Below are positions 8,052 to 15,904 of a DNA stretch of 26,746 nt, piece by piece (the stretch's first letter is position 1; each line of letters opens with the position of its first letter). Below the pieces are notes generated by a model. That model was not told where the DNA came from. It searched no databases and worked only from the letters and a program-made list of their open reading frames with translations. Location of the stretch: assembly GCA_910578345.1 (NCBI GenBank), contig CAJTRA010000028.1:1-26746 (forward strand), given 5' to 3'. This stretch comes from an uncultured Lachnospiraceae bacterium (GTDB taxonomy: Bacteria > Bacillota > Clostridia > Lachnospirales > Lachnospiraceae). A program made the position numbers and the translations under genes.

Positions 8052-8949
8052 ATGGGCATACAGGAAAACATGGACGAAAACTTCAGGGGAATTATTTATA
8101 TTGTGCAGAACGGCAAAGTTTTATACGAAAGAGAAAGTGGGTTTTCGGATCTGCCGAACGAAATACCGAATACAATAGAAACGAAATTCGCAAGCGCATC
8201 GGCAGGCAAAGTATTTGTTGCGGCAGGGATACTGCAGTTGATCGAACGGGGAAGCATAAGATTTGAGGATACGCTGGGTAAGCTGCTTGCCATGCCGCTG
8301 CATGAGATCGACCAGGACGTTACGGTCAAACAGCTTTTAAACCATACGTCAGGGGTTCCGGACTATTTTGACGAAAGTGTCATGGATGAATGAAGCATTA
8401 TGGACGGACTATCCAAATTATAAGATCAGGCATAACAGCGACTTACTGCCGCTTTTTATCCATAAGCCCATGATGTATCCAAAAGGAGAGAGATTTCAGT
8501 ACAATAATTCCGGGTATGTATTGCTTGCAATGGTGATCGAGAAAGCTACCGGAATGGATTTTGACCAATATTTGAAAGAGAATATTTTTGACATTTTCTG
8601 TTGAGGCCAAGGGCACCGGTGCGGGCGGGGCATTCATGACGGTGAGGGATGTGGTTCGTTTTTGGACGAGTTTGCTGGAAGGAAAACTGCTCTCAAAAGC
8701 GTTTGTTCAGAGATGCTTCGTAAACAGAGCGGAGACGGGCTTGACGCAGAAGAAGGCTATTACGGCTATGGCATGTGGATCATTGATAATCCACATGGGA
8801 AAGATTTTGCGTATTTTCAGGGCTGTGATCCGGGGGTCAGTTTTCTTTCCGAATATAATCCGAACAATGGGATGATTGCCGTTTTGGTAAGCAATTATGG
8901 AGATAATGTTTGGAAAGAAATGAGAAAGATCAGGGAAGGAAACTACTGA
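8052..8949 (+). pseudogene. Serine hydrolase (class C beta-lactamase/PBP-like) gene, broken in three places
   Basis: Pieces of one protein follow each other in different frames. The first (ATG 8052, preceded by gggggg) has FRGIIYIVQNGKVLYE, the SxxK nucleophile motif in SASAGK, and LLNHTSGVPDYF, and stops at 8391-8393. The second continues ALWTDYPNYK and contains the YxN motif in QYNNSGY, ending at 8602-8604. The third has AKGTGAGGAFMTVRDV and switches frame again near 8700 into SGDGLDAEEGYYGYG, GCDPGVSFLSEY and VSNYGDNVWKEM, to the stop at 8947-8949. At the second junction about 40 residues of the family are also missing. The intact protein would be a beta-lactamase-fold esterase or peptidase. 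This copy cannot be functional. Confidence 0.88.
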
Positions 8950-8998
8950 TATGCGCGCGGATCATAATTTTCCAGAGACAGAATGTACTTCTTCTATA

Positions 8999-9039
8999 TT
9001 AAGAATAACTTAAGATTTTGATGTGTTTCTTTTAAGAAT
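8999..9039. promoter_or_regulatory. Repeated TTAAGAAT boxes upstream of the ABC export operon
   Basis: TTAAGAAT occurs at 8999-9006 and 9032-9039. The first also forms the dyad TTAAG-N5-CTTAA (8999-9013). The 220-base gap 8950-9170 should hold the operon promoter, but I see no convincing -35/-10 pair. These boxes are the only repeated element, so a regulator site is a possibility. Confidence 0.3.
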
Positions 9040-9170
9040 GGACTGCTACTATGGTAGGGGTAAAAAAGGTGAAGACAATCATCCGTCTGCTTCGTTACAT
9101 CTATAGGAAATGCTTTGGAACATCTATTGTTTGACAGCAGTTTCAGCTTAAAGGAAAGGAACATAGTATC

Positions 9171-9872
9171 ATGGGGACATTGGTGGAAATCCGGGATATC
9201 TGTAAGGTTTATAATCCCGGAGAAAATGAGGTGAAAGCGCTGGATCATGTGAGCCTGACGATCGGGGAAGGAGAGTTTGTGGCGATCATCGGCCACTCTG
9301 GTTCGGGTAAGTCTACGTTGATGAATATGCTGGGCTGTCTGGACGTGCCTACAAGCGGAAGTTATTTTCTTCATGGACATGATGTGGGCAGTATGTCGGA
9401 CGACGAGCTTTCGGATATCCGTAATCAGGAGATCGGCTTTGTTTTCCAGGGGTTTAATCTGATCCCCAGTCTGACTGCGGTGGAGAACGTGGAGTTGCCT
9501 CTGATCTATCGCGGAGTGGGAAAGAAGGAACGGCTGGAACTGTCAAAGAGGGCGCTTGATCAGGTAGGTCTTTCCGGCCGCAAGACCCATAAGCCTTCCG
9601 AGATGTCCGGCGGGCAGCAGCAGAGAGTGGCCATTGCCAGAGCGATCGCGCAGGCGCCGCCTATTATTCTGGCGGATGAGCCGACGGGAAATCTGGATTC
9701 CGGATCTACCAAAGAGATCATGGATATTCTGCGGGGACTTCACGAGGAGGGCAGAACGGTGATCCTGATTACACATGATAATGAAATCGCAGCACGGGCC
9801 AAGCGGGTAATCAAAATTATGGATGGAAAAATAGAGGAGGATTATGAAAATGTTTCGGAAGGCGAAGAGTAA
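9171..9872 (+). CDS. ABC transporter ATP-binding protein, MacB/LolD type
   Basis: This 233-residue nucleotide-binding subunit has Walker A GHSGSGKS (41-48), Q-loop Gln93, signature MSGGQQQR (145-152), Walker B IILADE (165-170) and the H-loop His202 (ILITHD). The MGxxMSxDELSDIRNxEIGFVFQ pattern is typical of the LolD/MacB/SalX group that powers mechanotransmission permeases. The RBS ggaaagga lies 10 bases before the ATG. The gene overlaps the adaptor gene by 29 bases, giving one operon: ATPase, membrane-fusion adaptor, FtsX-type permease. In Gram-positives such systems export or sense peptides and drugs. The substrate is not evident. Confidence 0.93.
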   Translation: MGTLVEIRDICKVYNPGENEVKALDHVSLTIGEGEFVAIIGHSGSGKSTLMNMLGCLDVPTSGSYFLHGHDVGSMSDDELSDIRNQEIGFVFQGFNLIPSLTAVENVELPLIYRGVGKKERLELSKRALDQVGLSGRKTHKPSEMSGGQQQRVAIARAIAQAPPIILADEPTGNLDSGSTKEIMDILRGLHEEGRTVILITHDNEIAARAKRVIKIMDGKIEEDYENVSEGEE

Positions 9873-11445
9873 GGCAGAAGACACAAACACGACGGAAATA
9901 GTTTCCAAAAAGGAAAAGACCCCCATGGACAAGGAAAAGAAGAAAAAGATACGCCGGCGGGTAATCGCAGGCGTGCTGGCTGTTCTGTTAGTCGCGTTTT
10001 TTGTGGGGAATTCTCTTGCGGCCAAGAACACGGCGCCTATGGTATCCGCTGTTGCGGCTGAAACCGGGGATGTTGAACGGATCCTAAGTACCGGCGGTAC
10101 GGTAAAGAGCGACGAGACGCGGACTTATTTTGCGCCCATATCGGTAGAGGTGGGTGAGGTAATGGTGAGTACCGGCGATACGGTAAAGAAGGGAGATGTG
10201 ATCCTTACTTTTGATGAGAAAGCTTTGTCGGAAGAAAAGCAGGAGGCGGAGTATAAGATGGCTTCCAACGCGGGAAACTATGAAAGCTCTGTGCACAAGA
10301 ATAATGAATACATAGCCGATCTGTCTGAGGCGACCACGAATCTGGAGGTGCTGGAGCAGCAGATTGAAGATAACAAGAATCTGTTAAAAGAGATCAACGC
10401 AAAGATCGAGGAGAAGAAAGCGGGATGGTCGTACAATGCGGCAGCTCTGCAGGCATCTATTCTGGAGCAGCAGAAAATAATCGAGGACGAGAAGCAGAGG
10501 CTGGACGAGAGGCACGCATGGGAAGCGGAGCAGCAGATTGATTCTGATGATGAGGAAAAAAAGGAGAAGGATGAGGCGGCCAAGGCACAGATCGCCTACG
10601 ACGAGGAGACGCTTCTCCATCTGCAGCAGCAGGCGCAGTACAGCAGTTACGAGGAACAGAATAACAAGGAAGTGCGGGAACTGCAGGAACAGGCGAAAGA
10701 CGTGGAGGAACTGATTGCTTCCTATGAGGAATACAAAGTGGAGATGAAATCCCAGAAAGAATCTTCCGAGAACGGGGTTCTGGATGCGGGAAGCAAGGCG
10801 AAGCTGGAGGCGGACACGGCGCTTGAGAAACTGACCAATCAGGAGAAGCTGGATGCGATTGCCACGGTAGAGAACGGTCTGAAAGCTGATTTTGCGGGCG
10901 TGGTGACGGAGCTGGAGGCGGTGGCCGGACAGCCGCCCACGGAGAGCGGGAAGCTGGTAACGATAGAGAGTACGGAGAAGGTGTTAGTGCGCCTGAGCGT
11001 TTCCAAGTACGATCTGGAGAAAATTGCCGTGGGACAGAAAGCGGATGTGGAGATCGCCGGGAAGGCCTATGAGGGCACGGTCCGCAAGATTGACGGCATG
11101 GCGACGAAGAATGAGAGCGGCGCGATGGTAGTGGGCGTGGACGTCAACATTGACAATCCTGATGAAAATATCTTCCTTGGCGTGGAGGCTAAGGTGTATG
11201 TACATATGGAAAGAGCACAAGGGGCGGTTACTCTCCCTCTGGAAGCGGTGTGCAGTGATATGGAAGGAGACTTTGTGTTTGTGGAGGAGAATGGCATTGT
11301 GGGGAAGAAACGGGTCACAGTGGGTATTTCCTCTGACAGCATCTGCGAGATCAAAGAGGGCCTTACGGCAGGTGAGAGTGTGCTCTTGCCTGGAATGACG
11401 GGGATCGATCTGGTGGAAGGCATGAACGTGACGGTAATGCCATAG
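9844..11445 (+). CDS. MacA/HlyD-like membrane-fusion (adaptor) protein of the ABC exporter
   Basis: This 533-residue protein begins with a very basic cytoplasmic stretch, then one membrane segment (about 38-57). A biotinyl-lipoyl half (about 68-125, with the VMVSTGDTVKKGDVILTFDEKAL hairpin) comes next. A long Glu/Lys/Gln-rich coiled coil follows (about 126-305). The second lipoyl half and beta-barrel contain LVTIESTEKVLVRLSVSKYDLEKI, and a C-terminal membrane-proximal domain has VTLPLEAVC and GESVLLPGM. The RBS gaggagg (9834-9840) is 3 bases from the ATG at 9844 and 9 bases from the in-frame ATG at 9850, so the second may be the true start. It should assemble with the downstream permease. The coiled coil is long for a cell without an outer membrane and may reach into the wall. 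Confidence 0.9.
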   Translation: MKMFRKAKSKAEDTNTTEIVSKKEKTPMDKEKKKKIRRRVIAGVLAVLLVAFFVGNSLAAKNTAPMVSAVAAETGDVERILSTGGTVKSDETRTYFAPISVEVGEVMVSTGDTVKKGDVILTFDEKALSEEKQEAEYKMASNAGNYESSVHKNNEYIADLSEATTNLEVLEQQIEDNKNLLKEINAKIEEKKAGWSYNAAALQASILEQQKIIEDEKQRLDERHAWEAEQQIDSDDEEKKEKDEAAKAQIAYDEETLLHLQQQAQYSSYEEQNNKEVRELQEQAKDVEELIASYEEYKVEMKSQKESSENGVLDAGSKAKLEADTALEKLTNQEKLDAIATVENGLKADFAGVVTELEAVAGQPPTESGKLVTIESTEKVLVRLSVSKYDLEKIAVGQKADVEIAGKAYEGTVRKIDGMATKNESGAMVVGVDVNIDNPDENIFLGVEAKVYVHMERAQGAVTLPLEAVCSDMEGDFVFVEENGIVGKKRVTVGISSDSICEIKEGLTAGESVLLPGMTGIDLVEGMNVTVMP

Positions 11446-11559
11446 AACGGGACAGGGATTATGGCAGTCAGCGCAGAAAACAGGAGGCAGCGATCAGACG
11501 CCGGGAAACGCGGTTTGGGAGCTGTTAAATGTTCGAGAAATTAGAGGATCGAGGGCAAA

Positions 11560-12783
11560 ATGGCACAAATATGGGAATACATTAAAATTGCTTTGATGAA
11601 TATAAAGATCAATAAGGGGCGTTCTGTCCTCACCATGCTTGGAATCATTATCGGCATCGCATCCGTGATCATGGTGATTTCCATCGGTAACGGCGTGCGT
11701 GGTTCCATCAATGAGGAGCTTGAAAATATGGCGGGAGGGCAGATTGCTCTTTACACGAACGGCAATGTGGAAGGGAACGATGTGACGTTCACGGAGGAGG
11801 ATTTTGATCTGATCGAGGAGAAGGTGGAGCACGTTAAGGGCGTCACCTGCGAGTACAGTTTCTGGGGTGCGACGGCGAAATCGCGCAAGGGAAATTTTGA
11901 CACCAGGCTTTCCGGCGGTAACGAGGCGCTGCAGTACAGGATGGGCAGCGAACCCATTGTGAAAGGCCGCTACTTTTCGGAGAATGAAGCGGATTCGGCG
12001 GCTATGGTCTGCGTGATCAATGAATCCAGTGCGAAAACTCTTTTTGGAACCACGGATGTGGTCGGCATGAGTTTTGAGCTGAGTCTCTGGGATGTCTCAC
12101 AGGACATTCGTATCGTAGGGATCAGGCAGGATACCAAGGCCGGACTGATCTCTGCGATGAGCGGCGGCGGTTATATACAGGTGGAGATGCCGCTGGGCGC
12201 TATGGCGGCAGGCTATGGGGTATGGATATCCGATTTTACGGATATGTATATTATGGCAGACGGTACAGAGAACATTACCCAGGTGGCAACGGACGCCATC
12301 AATCTGTTAGAAAACCGGCATCACGTGCGCGGGGAAAATAAGATACTGATGCAAAGCTTTGCGGATGTGTCGGCGCAATATGATCAGATTTTGAGTATGA
12401 TTACTCTTTTCGTCTCCTTTGTTGCAGCAATCTCCCTGTTGGTAGGCGGCATTGGCGTTATGAATATCATGCTGGTATCTGTGACGGAGCGGACGCGTGA
12501 GATCGGTATCCGTAAATCATTGGGAGCCAGGACGAAGTCGATTCTCATGCAATTTCTGGCGGAAGCGGGAATTATCACACTGATCGGCGGAATCATCGGT
12601 ATTATTCTGGGTGCATTGGGAGCTGCCGGCGTCTGCGGCGTCATGGGCTTTGCGGCGCAGATCAATGCTTCTACAGTGATCATCGCGGCGGCGTTCTCCT
12701 CAGGCGTAGGCATTTTCTTCGGCATCTATCCGGCGAGAAAAGCAGCGCGGTTAAGTCCGATCGAGGCGCTGCGGCACGAGTAG
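11560..12783 (+). CDS. MacB/FtsX-family ABC transporter permease
   Basis: The 407 residues show the four-helix MacB plan. The first membrane segment is at about 22-45 (SVLTMLGIIIGIASVIMV), followed by an extracellular MacB_PCD domain of about 225 residues. Three more membrane segments from about 277 to the end include VGGIGVMNIMLVSVTERTREIGIRKSLGA, the coupling motif of the FtsX family, and the tail ARLSPIEALRHE. It carries no ATPase domain of its own, which the gene at 9171 supplies. It starts 114 bases after the adaptor. The spacer holds only a 27-codon frame (11461-11544) of doubtful meaning. The RBS gaggg is 7 bases before the ATG. Confidence 0.93.
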   Translation: MAQIWEYIKIALMNIKINKGRSVLTMLGIIIGIASVIMVISIGNGVRGSINEELENMAGGQIALYTNGNVEGNDVTFTEEDFDLIEEKVEHVKGVTCEYSFWGATAKSRKGNFDTRLSGGNEALQYRMGSEPIVKGRYFSENEADSAAMVCVINESSAKTLFGTTDVVGMSFELSLWDVSQDIRIVGIRQDTKAGLISAMSGGGYIQVEMPLGAMAAGYGVWISDFTDMYIMADGTENITQVATDAINLLENRHHVRGENKILMQSFADVSAQYDQILSMITLFVSFVAAISLLVGGIGVMNIMLVSVTERTREIGIRKSLGARTKSILMQFLAEAGIITLIGGIIGIILGALGAAGVCGVMGFAAQINASTVIIAAAFSSGVGIFFGIYPARKAARLSPIEALRHE

Positions 12784-12799
12784 ATGTGACCGTGTAACA

Positions 12800-13007
12800 G
12801 TTCAGTCCTCAATGTCATTTAGTTAAGCCATGACACAGCGTCTGATATGATCTGCTTCTTCTAAGGACCGCCCCTAAACGCCGGTACTTAATGAGGTTTT
12901 TCACGAATTTAGTACCGCTGCGTTTGGAACCGAGCGAAAGCGTGTCCGCAGGAGAAGCAGATCATGTCAGACGCGTCCGGCTTAATTAAATGACATTGGT
13001 TCAGCCC
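12800..13007. repeat. Large imperfect palindrome, MITE-like
   Basis: The left arm 12811-12860 and right arm 12952-12997 are near-perfect inverted copies (aatgtcattta, ttaagcc, gcgtctga, atgatctgcttct), interrupted by one small asymmetric loop. The interior folds further: the block containing cgccggtact pairs with agtaccgctgcg. The whole is flanked by GTTCAGTCC (12800-12808) and GTTCAGCCC (12999-13007), a possible 9-bp target duplication with one mismatch. It has no coding capacity. It fills the 350-base gap between the ABC permease and hisB together with the hisB promoter. It could be a miniature transposable element or a structured RNA. Confidence 0.65.
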
Positions 13008-13052
13008 TTCGCATTTATTGCGCAAAAATAGTTCCATCTTAAGAAATAAATG

Positions 13053-13061
13053 TGTTATAGT
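13053..13061 (+). promoter_or_regulatory. Extended -10 promoter of hisB
   Basis: TGTTATAGT provides TATAGT (13056-13061) with the TGn extension. The -35 region TTCCAT, 18 bases upstream, is weak. The leader to the ATG at 13134 is about 65 bases. Confidence 0.55.
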
Positions 13062-13133
13062 AAACTATACGCCCCGGAGCGATGGGCATAGAAAGCGCAG
13101 ATGAGAAGATCTGGATAGATAGAAGGAGAACAT

Positions 13134-13727
13134 ATGGAGGCACGGATTGCGACAGTAAACAGGGTAACGAAGGAAACACAGATCAGCCTGACGCTGAATC
13201 TGGACGGCAGCGGGCAGTGCGCTGTCGATACAGGGATCGGGTTTTTTGACCATATGCTGAATGGATTTGCACGACATGGGCTGTTTGACCTTACGCTGAC
13301 ATGCAAGGGGGATCTTGCGGTTGACTCTCATCATACCGTAGAGGATTGTGGAATTGTTCTGGGAGAGGCCATTAAGCAGGCGGTGGGAGACAAGAAGGCG
13401 ATCAAGCGGTACGGAAGTTTTATCCTGCCGATGGATGAAGCGCTTATGCTGTGCGCGGTAGATCTGTCTGGAAGACCGTATCTTTCTTTTGGGGTAACCT
13501 ATACGGCGCCGCTTATAGGAACCATGCAGACAGAGATGTTCCGCGAGTTTTTCTATGCTGTTTCCTATGCCGCATCTATGAATCTGCATCTGAAAATGCT
13601 TTCGGGGACGAATGACCATCATATTGCAGAGAGCAGTTTCAAGGCTTTTGGCAAGGCGCTTGACTTAGCCACTATGTACGAAGAACGCCTGAATGGAGCC
13701 GTGTGGTCCACGAAAGGAGTCTTGTAG
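13134..13727 (+). CDS. hisB: Imidazoleglycerol-phosphate dehydratase
   Basis: This enzyme removes water from imidazole-glycerol phosphate to form imidazole-acetol phosphate in histidine synthesis. The 197 residues match the monofunctional enzyme. The metal-binding motifs are both complete: DSHHTVED with His66, His67, Glu70 and Asp71, and NDHHIAESSFKAFGKAL with His162, His163, Glu166 and Lys170. The conserved GFFDHML is also present. The RBS aaggag (13123-13128) precedes the ATG by 5 bases. No other his gene is in the window, so hisB is separated from its pathway here. It has its own promoter and is followed by a convergent gene. Confidence 0.95.
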   Translation: MEARIATVNRVTKETQISLTLNLDGSGQCAVDTGIGFFDHMLNGFARHGLFDLTLTCKGDLAVDSHHTVEDCGIVLGEAIKQAVGDKKAIKRYGSFILPMDEALMLCAVDLSGRPYLSFGVTYTAPLIGTMQTEMFREFFYAVSYAASMNLHLKMLSGTNDHHIAESSFKAFGKALDLATMYEERLNGAVWSTKGVL

Positions 13728-13812
13728 CAGAAGCGCTTAAGCCGATTCCGTATCTGGCCATTGGCAGGCAGTCCAGATGGCCGGAAAGGATGGCAGTCTT
13801 GCAGGAAACGTA

Positions 13813-14160
13813 TTATCGGCTGATATGTTTTAAATAATCAAGGTATTTCAACAAATATTTTCGATCGTCCGGGTCTAATTTTTGAAGGTCATACAGCACG
13901 TCATGCATTGTCACCTGATCCACATAAGGATTTCTTAAATTTGTGCTCCCAAGATAATTGAGGTCTGCTCCGAGAAGGTAATCGGTGCTGACTTTATAGA
14001 ATTTGGATAGTTTGGATACGACCCATGTGGGAATCTGGCGCTTCCCATTCTCATAGTTGGAATAGCTCTGTTGTTCAATGCCCAGGTAATCTGCAATCTC
14101 TTCCTGGGTTAAGTCATGATCTACACGCAGATCTCGCAGTATTTCACGTAGTTCTTTCAT
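13813..14160 (-). CDS. XRE-family transcriptional regulator (paralogue 1)
   Basis: This 115-residue protein has a Cro/CI-type helix-turn-helix at about residues 6-60 (DLTQEEIADYLGIEQQSYSNYENGKRQIP). A C-terminal segment about 50 residues long contains LGADLNYLGSTNLRNPYVDQVTMHDVLYDLQKL. It is clearly a paralogue of the product of 14344-14688: the same MKELR start, the same STDYLL, a related YLG.TNL segment and a similar helical end. The RBS aaagagg (14168-14174) precedes the ATG. A dyad overlapping its predicted -35 suggests autorepression. The target genes are unknown. Confidence 0.88.
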   Translation of the reverse strand: MKELREILRDLRVDHDLTQEEIADYLGIEQQSYSNYENGKRQIPTWVVSKLSKFYKVSTDYLLGADLNYLGSTNLRNPYVDQVTMHDVLYDLQKLDPDDRKYLLKYLDYLKHISR

Positions 14161-14181
14161 GTGTTAACCTCTTTTTAAATT

Positions 14182-14222
14182 AAAATATTGTTGAAGTTAT
14201 TATTACACAACGAAAAATTGTG
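14182..14222 (-). promoter_or_regulatory. Promoter and operator dyad of XRE paralogue 1
   Basis: On the minus strand, TTGTGT (plus 14205-14210) and TATTTT (plus 14182-14187) are separated by 17 bases. The dyad CACAA-N7-TTGTG (14206-14222) covers the -35. A related dyad lies upstream of the paralogous gene. The 183 bases between the two regulator genes hold nothing else that I recognise. Confidence 0.55.
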
Positions 14223-14343
14223 AGAAGAAAAAGAAACAAAATGAATTAAAAATATCAGGAAAACAACAAAATAATGTGAAAAGTCGATAGATGAAAGGAT
14301 CTTTCGGATTGCATGAAAAAGGACGCTCTTAACGAGGCTGTGC

Positions 14344-14688
14344 CTAATCAGTGCGTCCCAGAAATTGGATGAACCGTAACAGTTCCTTGCGGGCGTCTTC
14401 TCCCAGCCCCTGAATGTCATACATGACATCGTGCAAGGTAGTGCCCTCCAGATAAGTGCTGTCCAGATTCGTATTGCCAAGATAACCGCTGCCGGAATTG
14501 AGAAGATAGTCGGTACTGACCTGGTAAAATTTTGCCAAGGCTACCACAGTGCTGGTAGGAATTTCGCGGACTCCATTTTCATAATTAGAATAAGTCTGCT
14601 GGGAGACGCCGAGGTGGGAGGCAACTTCCCGTTGTGTCAGGTCATGGTCTTCCCGCAGATCGCGTATTAACTGTCGCAGCTCTTTCAT
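14344..14688 (-). CDS. XRE-family transcriptional regulator (paralogue 2)
   Basis: This 114-residue protein has an N-terminal helix-turn-helix (DLTQREVASHLGVSQQTYSNYENGVREIP, about residues 15-44) and the same C-terminal layout as its neighbour (STDYLLNSGSGYLGNTNL, LHDVMYDIQGL). An RBS (ggaggt on the minus strand) lies 6 bases before the ATG. The gene is divergent from the GH130/GH3 operon and is the nearest candidate regulator for it. The two regulators probably arose by tandem duplication and then diverged in DNA recognition only slightly, as their dyads are similar. Confidence 0.88.
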   Translation of the reverse strand: MKELRQLIRDLREDHDLTQREVASHLGVSQQTYSNYENGVREIPTSTVVALAKFYQVSTDYLLNSGSGYLGNTNLDSTYLEGTTLHDVMYDIQGLGEDARKELLRFIQFLGRTD

Positions 14689-14720
14689 AGCATACCTCCA
14701 TTTGCGTTGTCACAGTCATT

Positions 14721-14743
14721 ATCACACAACAAAAAAGTGTGAT
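14721..14743. promoter_or_regulatory. Operator dyad upstream of XRE paralogue 2
   Basis: ATCACAC-N9-GTGTGAT (14721-14727 and 14737-14743) is a perfect dyad. The surrounding TTAT-YACACAACRAAAAA pattern matches the dyad before paralogue 1 base for base over most of its length. On the minus strand TGTGATAAT provides an extended -10-like element inside it. This fits a shared operator bound by one or both regulators. Confidence 0.55.
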
Positions 14744-14850
14744 GACAAAAGTAAATGAAAAGTGATATTTACATAATTTATACAATGAAGTGTGGTGAGA
14801 AAAGGCTGTTTTTATACAGAATGAGTTTAGATAAAGTTAAGAGGGGAAAT

Positions 14851-14879
14851 TTGACAAGCTCTCTTACGATTGATAGAAT
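14851..14879 (+). promoter_or_regulatory. Sigma-A promoter of the GH130-GH3 operon
   Basis: A consensus TTGACA (14851-14856) and TAGAAT (14874-14879) are separated by exactly 17 bases. The start codon of the phosphorylase is 35 bases downstream of the -10. This also argues against translation starting further upstream, at 14755, where an open frame exists. Confidence 0.8.
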
Positions 14880-14889
14880 AAATCTATCA
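14871..14889. promoter_or_regulatory. Operator-like dyad on the GH130 promoter
   Basis: TGATAGA-N5-TCTATCA is a perfect 7+7 dyad that covers the -10 box and the likely transcription start. A repressor here would block initiation. It differs from the CACA-type dyads of the XRE genes, so a different regulator is implied. Confidence 0.55.
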
Positions 14890-14913
14890 GGAAGCGTAGA
14901 AATGGAGGGAAAT

Positions 14914-15903
14914 ATGAGTAAAATTATTGGAAGATCGTTACCAAACATTCCGTGGGAGGAGAAGCCAGAGGGGTATCGGATGCCTTTGTGGCGTTACAGC
15001 GGCAATCCGATCATTGGCAGAGATGGAAACAAGGTATCCAACAGTGTCTTCAACAGCGCAGTGGTTCCTTTCGAAGATGGCTATGCAGGGGTATTCCGCT
15101 GCGACAGCCGTTCGATCAGCATGGATATCTTCGTGGGCAGGAGTAAGGACGGCATTCACTGGGAGATCGAGGATACGCCGGTTGTGTTTGAGGGCGCGGA
15201 CAGTGAGATCTTAAAGCGGGAATACCGTTATGATCCGAGAGTCTGCTTTATGGAAGACCGGTATTATATTACATGGTGTAACGGTTATCATGGGCCGACG
15301 ATTGGGGTGGCGTATACGTTTGACTTTAAGAAATTCACCCAGCTTGAGAATGCCTATCTGCCGTTTAACCGTAACGGGGTTTTGTTCCCCCGGAAGATCA
15401 ATGGCATGTATATGATGCTCAACCGCCCCAGCGACAATGGCCATACGCCATTCGGAGATATCTTTATCAGCCAGAGCCCGGATATGGAGTTCTGGGGAAG
15501 GCACCGTCATGTGATGAGTCCGATCGCCGGAGATCTGTCTGCATGGCAGTGCACGAAGATCGGCCCAGGACCGATTCCGATTGAGACCGACGAGGGATGG
15601 CTTCTGATCTATCATGGCGTTATCAATACCTGTAACGGATTTGTCTATCGTATGGGAGCAGCGCTGTTGGATAAGGAGCAGCCGTGGAAAGTGCTTCTTC
15701 GTTCTAAGGATTATATTCTGGCGCCTTATGAATATTATGAGTGTGTAGGGGACGTACCGAATGTGGTATTCCCATGTGCGGCGCTTACGGATGCAGACAC
15801 GGGCAGGATTGCTGTCTATTATGGATGTGCGGATACTGTGACGGGGATCGCATTCACAACCGTGGACGAGTTATTAACGTATCTGAGGGAGAACCACGTG
15901 TAA
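14914..15903 (+). CDS. GH130 glycoside phosphorylase, probably acting on beta-mannosides
   Basis: The start at 14914 (MSKIIGRSLP) is preceded by ggagg at 14904-14908, giving 329 residues, the usual size for GH130 subfamily 2. The family performs phosphorolysis of beta-1,4-mannosides to alpha-mannose-1-phosphate. Visible family features are the catalytic Asp in YRYDPRV (Asp107) and phosphate-site candidates Arg153 (NRNGVLFPR), Arg171 (LNRPSDNGH), Lys215 (TKIGPGP) and His234 (IYHGV). The five-bladed propeller pattern is present throughout. There is no signal peptide, so it acts in the cytoplasm on imported oligosaccharides. The GH3 gene starts one base after its stop. Mannosyl-glucose, mannooligosaccharide and mannosyl-GlcNAc phosphorylases cannot be told apart here. 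Confidence 0.88.
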   Translation: MSKIIGRSLPNIPWEEKPEGYRMPLWRYSGNPIIGRDGNKVSNSVFNSAVVPFEDGYAGVFRCDSRSISMDIFVGRSKDGIHWEIEDTPVVFEGADSEILKREYRYDPRVCFMEDRYYITWCNGYHGPTIGVAYTFDFKKFTQLENAYLPFNRNGVLFPRKINGMYMMLNRPSDNGHTPFGDIFISQSPDMEFWGRHRHVMSPIAGDLSAWQCTKIGPGPIPIETDEGWLLIYHGVINTCNGFVYRMGAALLDKEQPWKVLLRSKDYILAPYEYYECVGDVPNVVFPCAALTDADTGRIAVYYGCADTVTGIAFTTVDELLTYLRENHV

Positions 15904-15904
15904 T

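Noticed and set aside
9131..9159. TTGACA at 9131 as the -35 of the ABC exporter operon
   Set aside because: No -10-like hexamer occurs 16-18 bases downstream, and that position falls in the RBS.
11461..11544. 27-codon frame between the adaptor and permease genes
   Set aside because: It has only a weak RBS, its composition is unlike a protein, and it has no recognisable features. It is probably spacer sequence.
13756..13786. GGCCAT...ATGGCC hairpin after hisB as a terminator
   Set aside because: The stem is only 6 bp with a long loop and no T-run follows.
14755..14913. Upstream in-frame extension of the GH130 gene
   Set aside because: It contains the consensus promoter and lacks an RBS, whereas ggagg sits 5 bases before the ATG at 14914.
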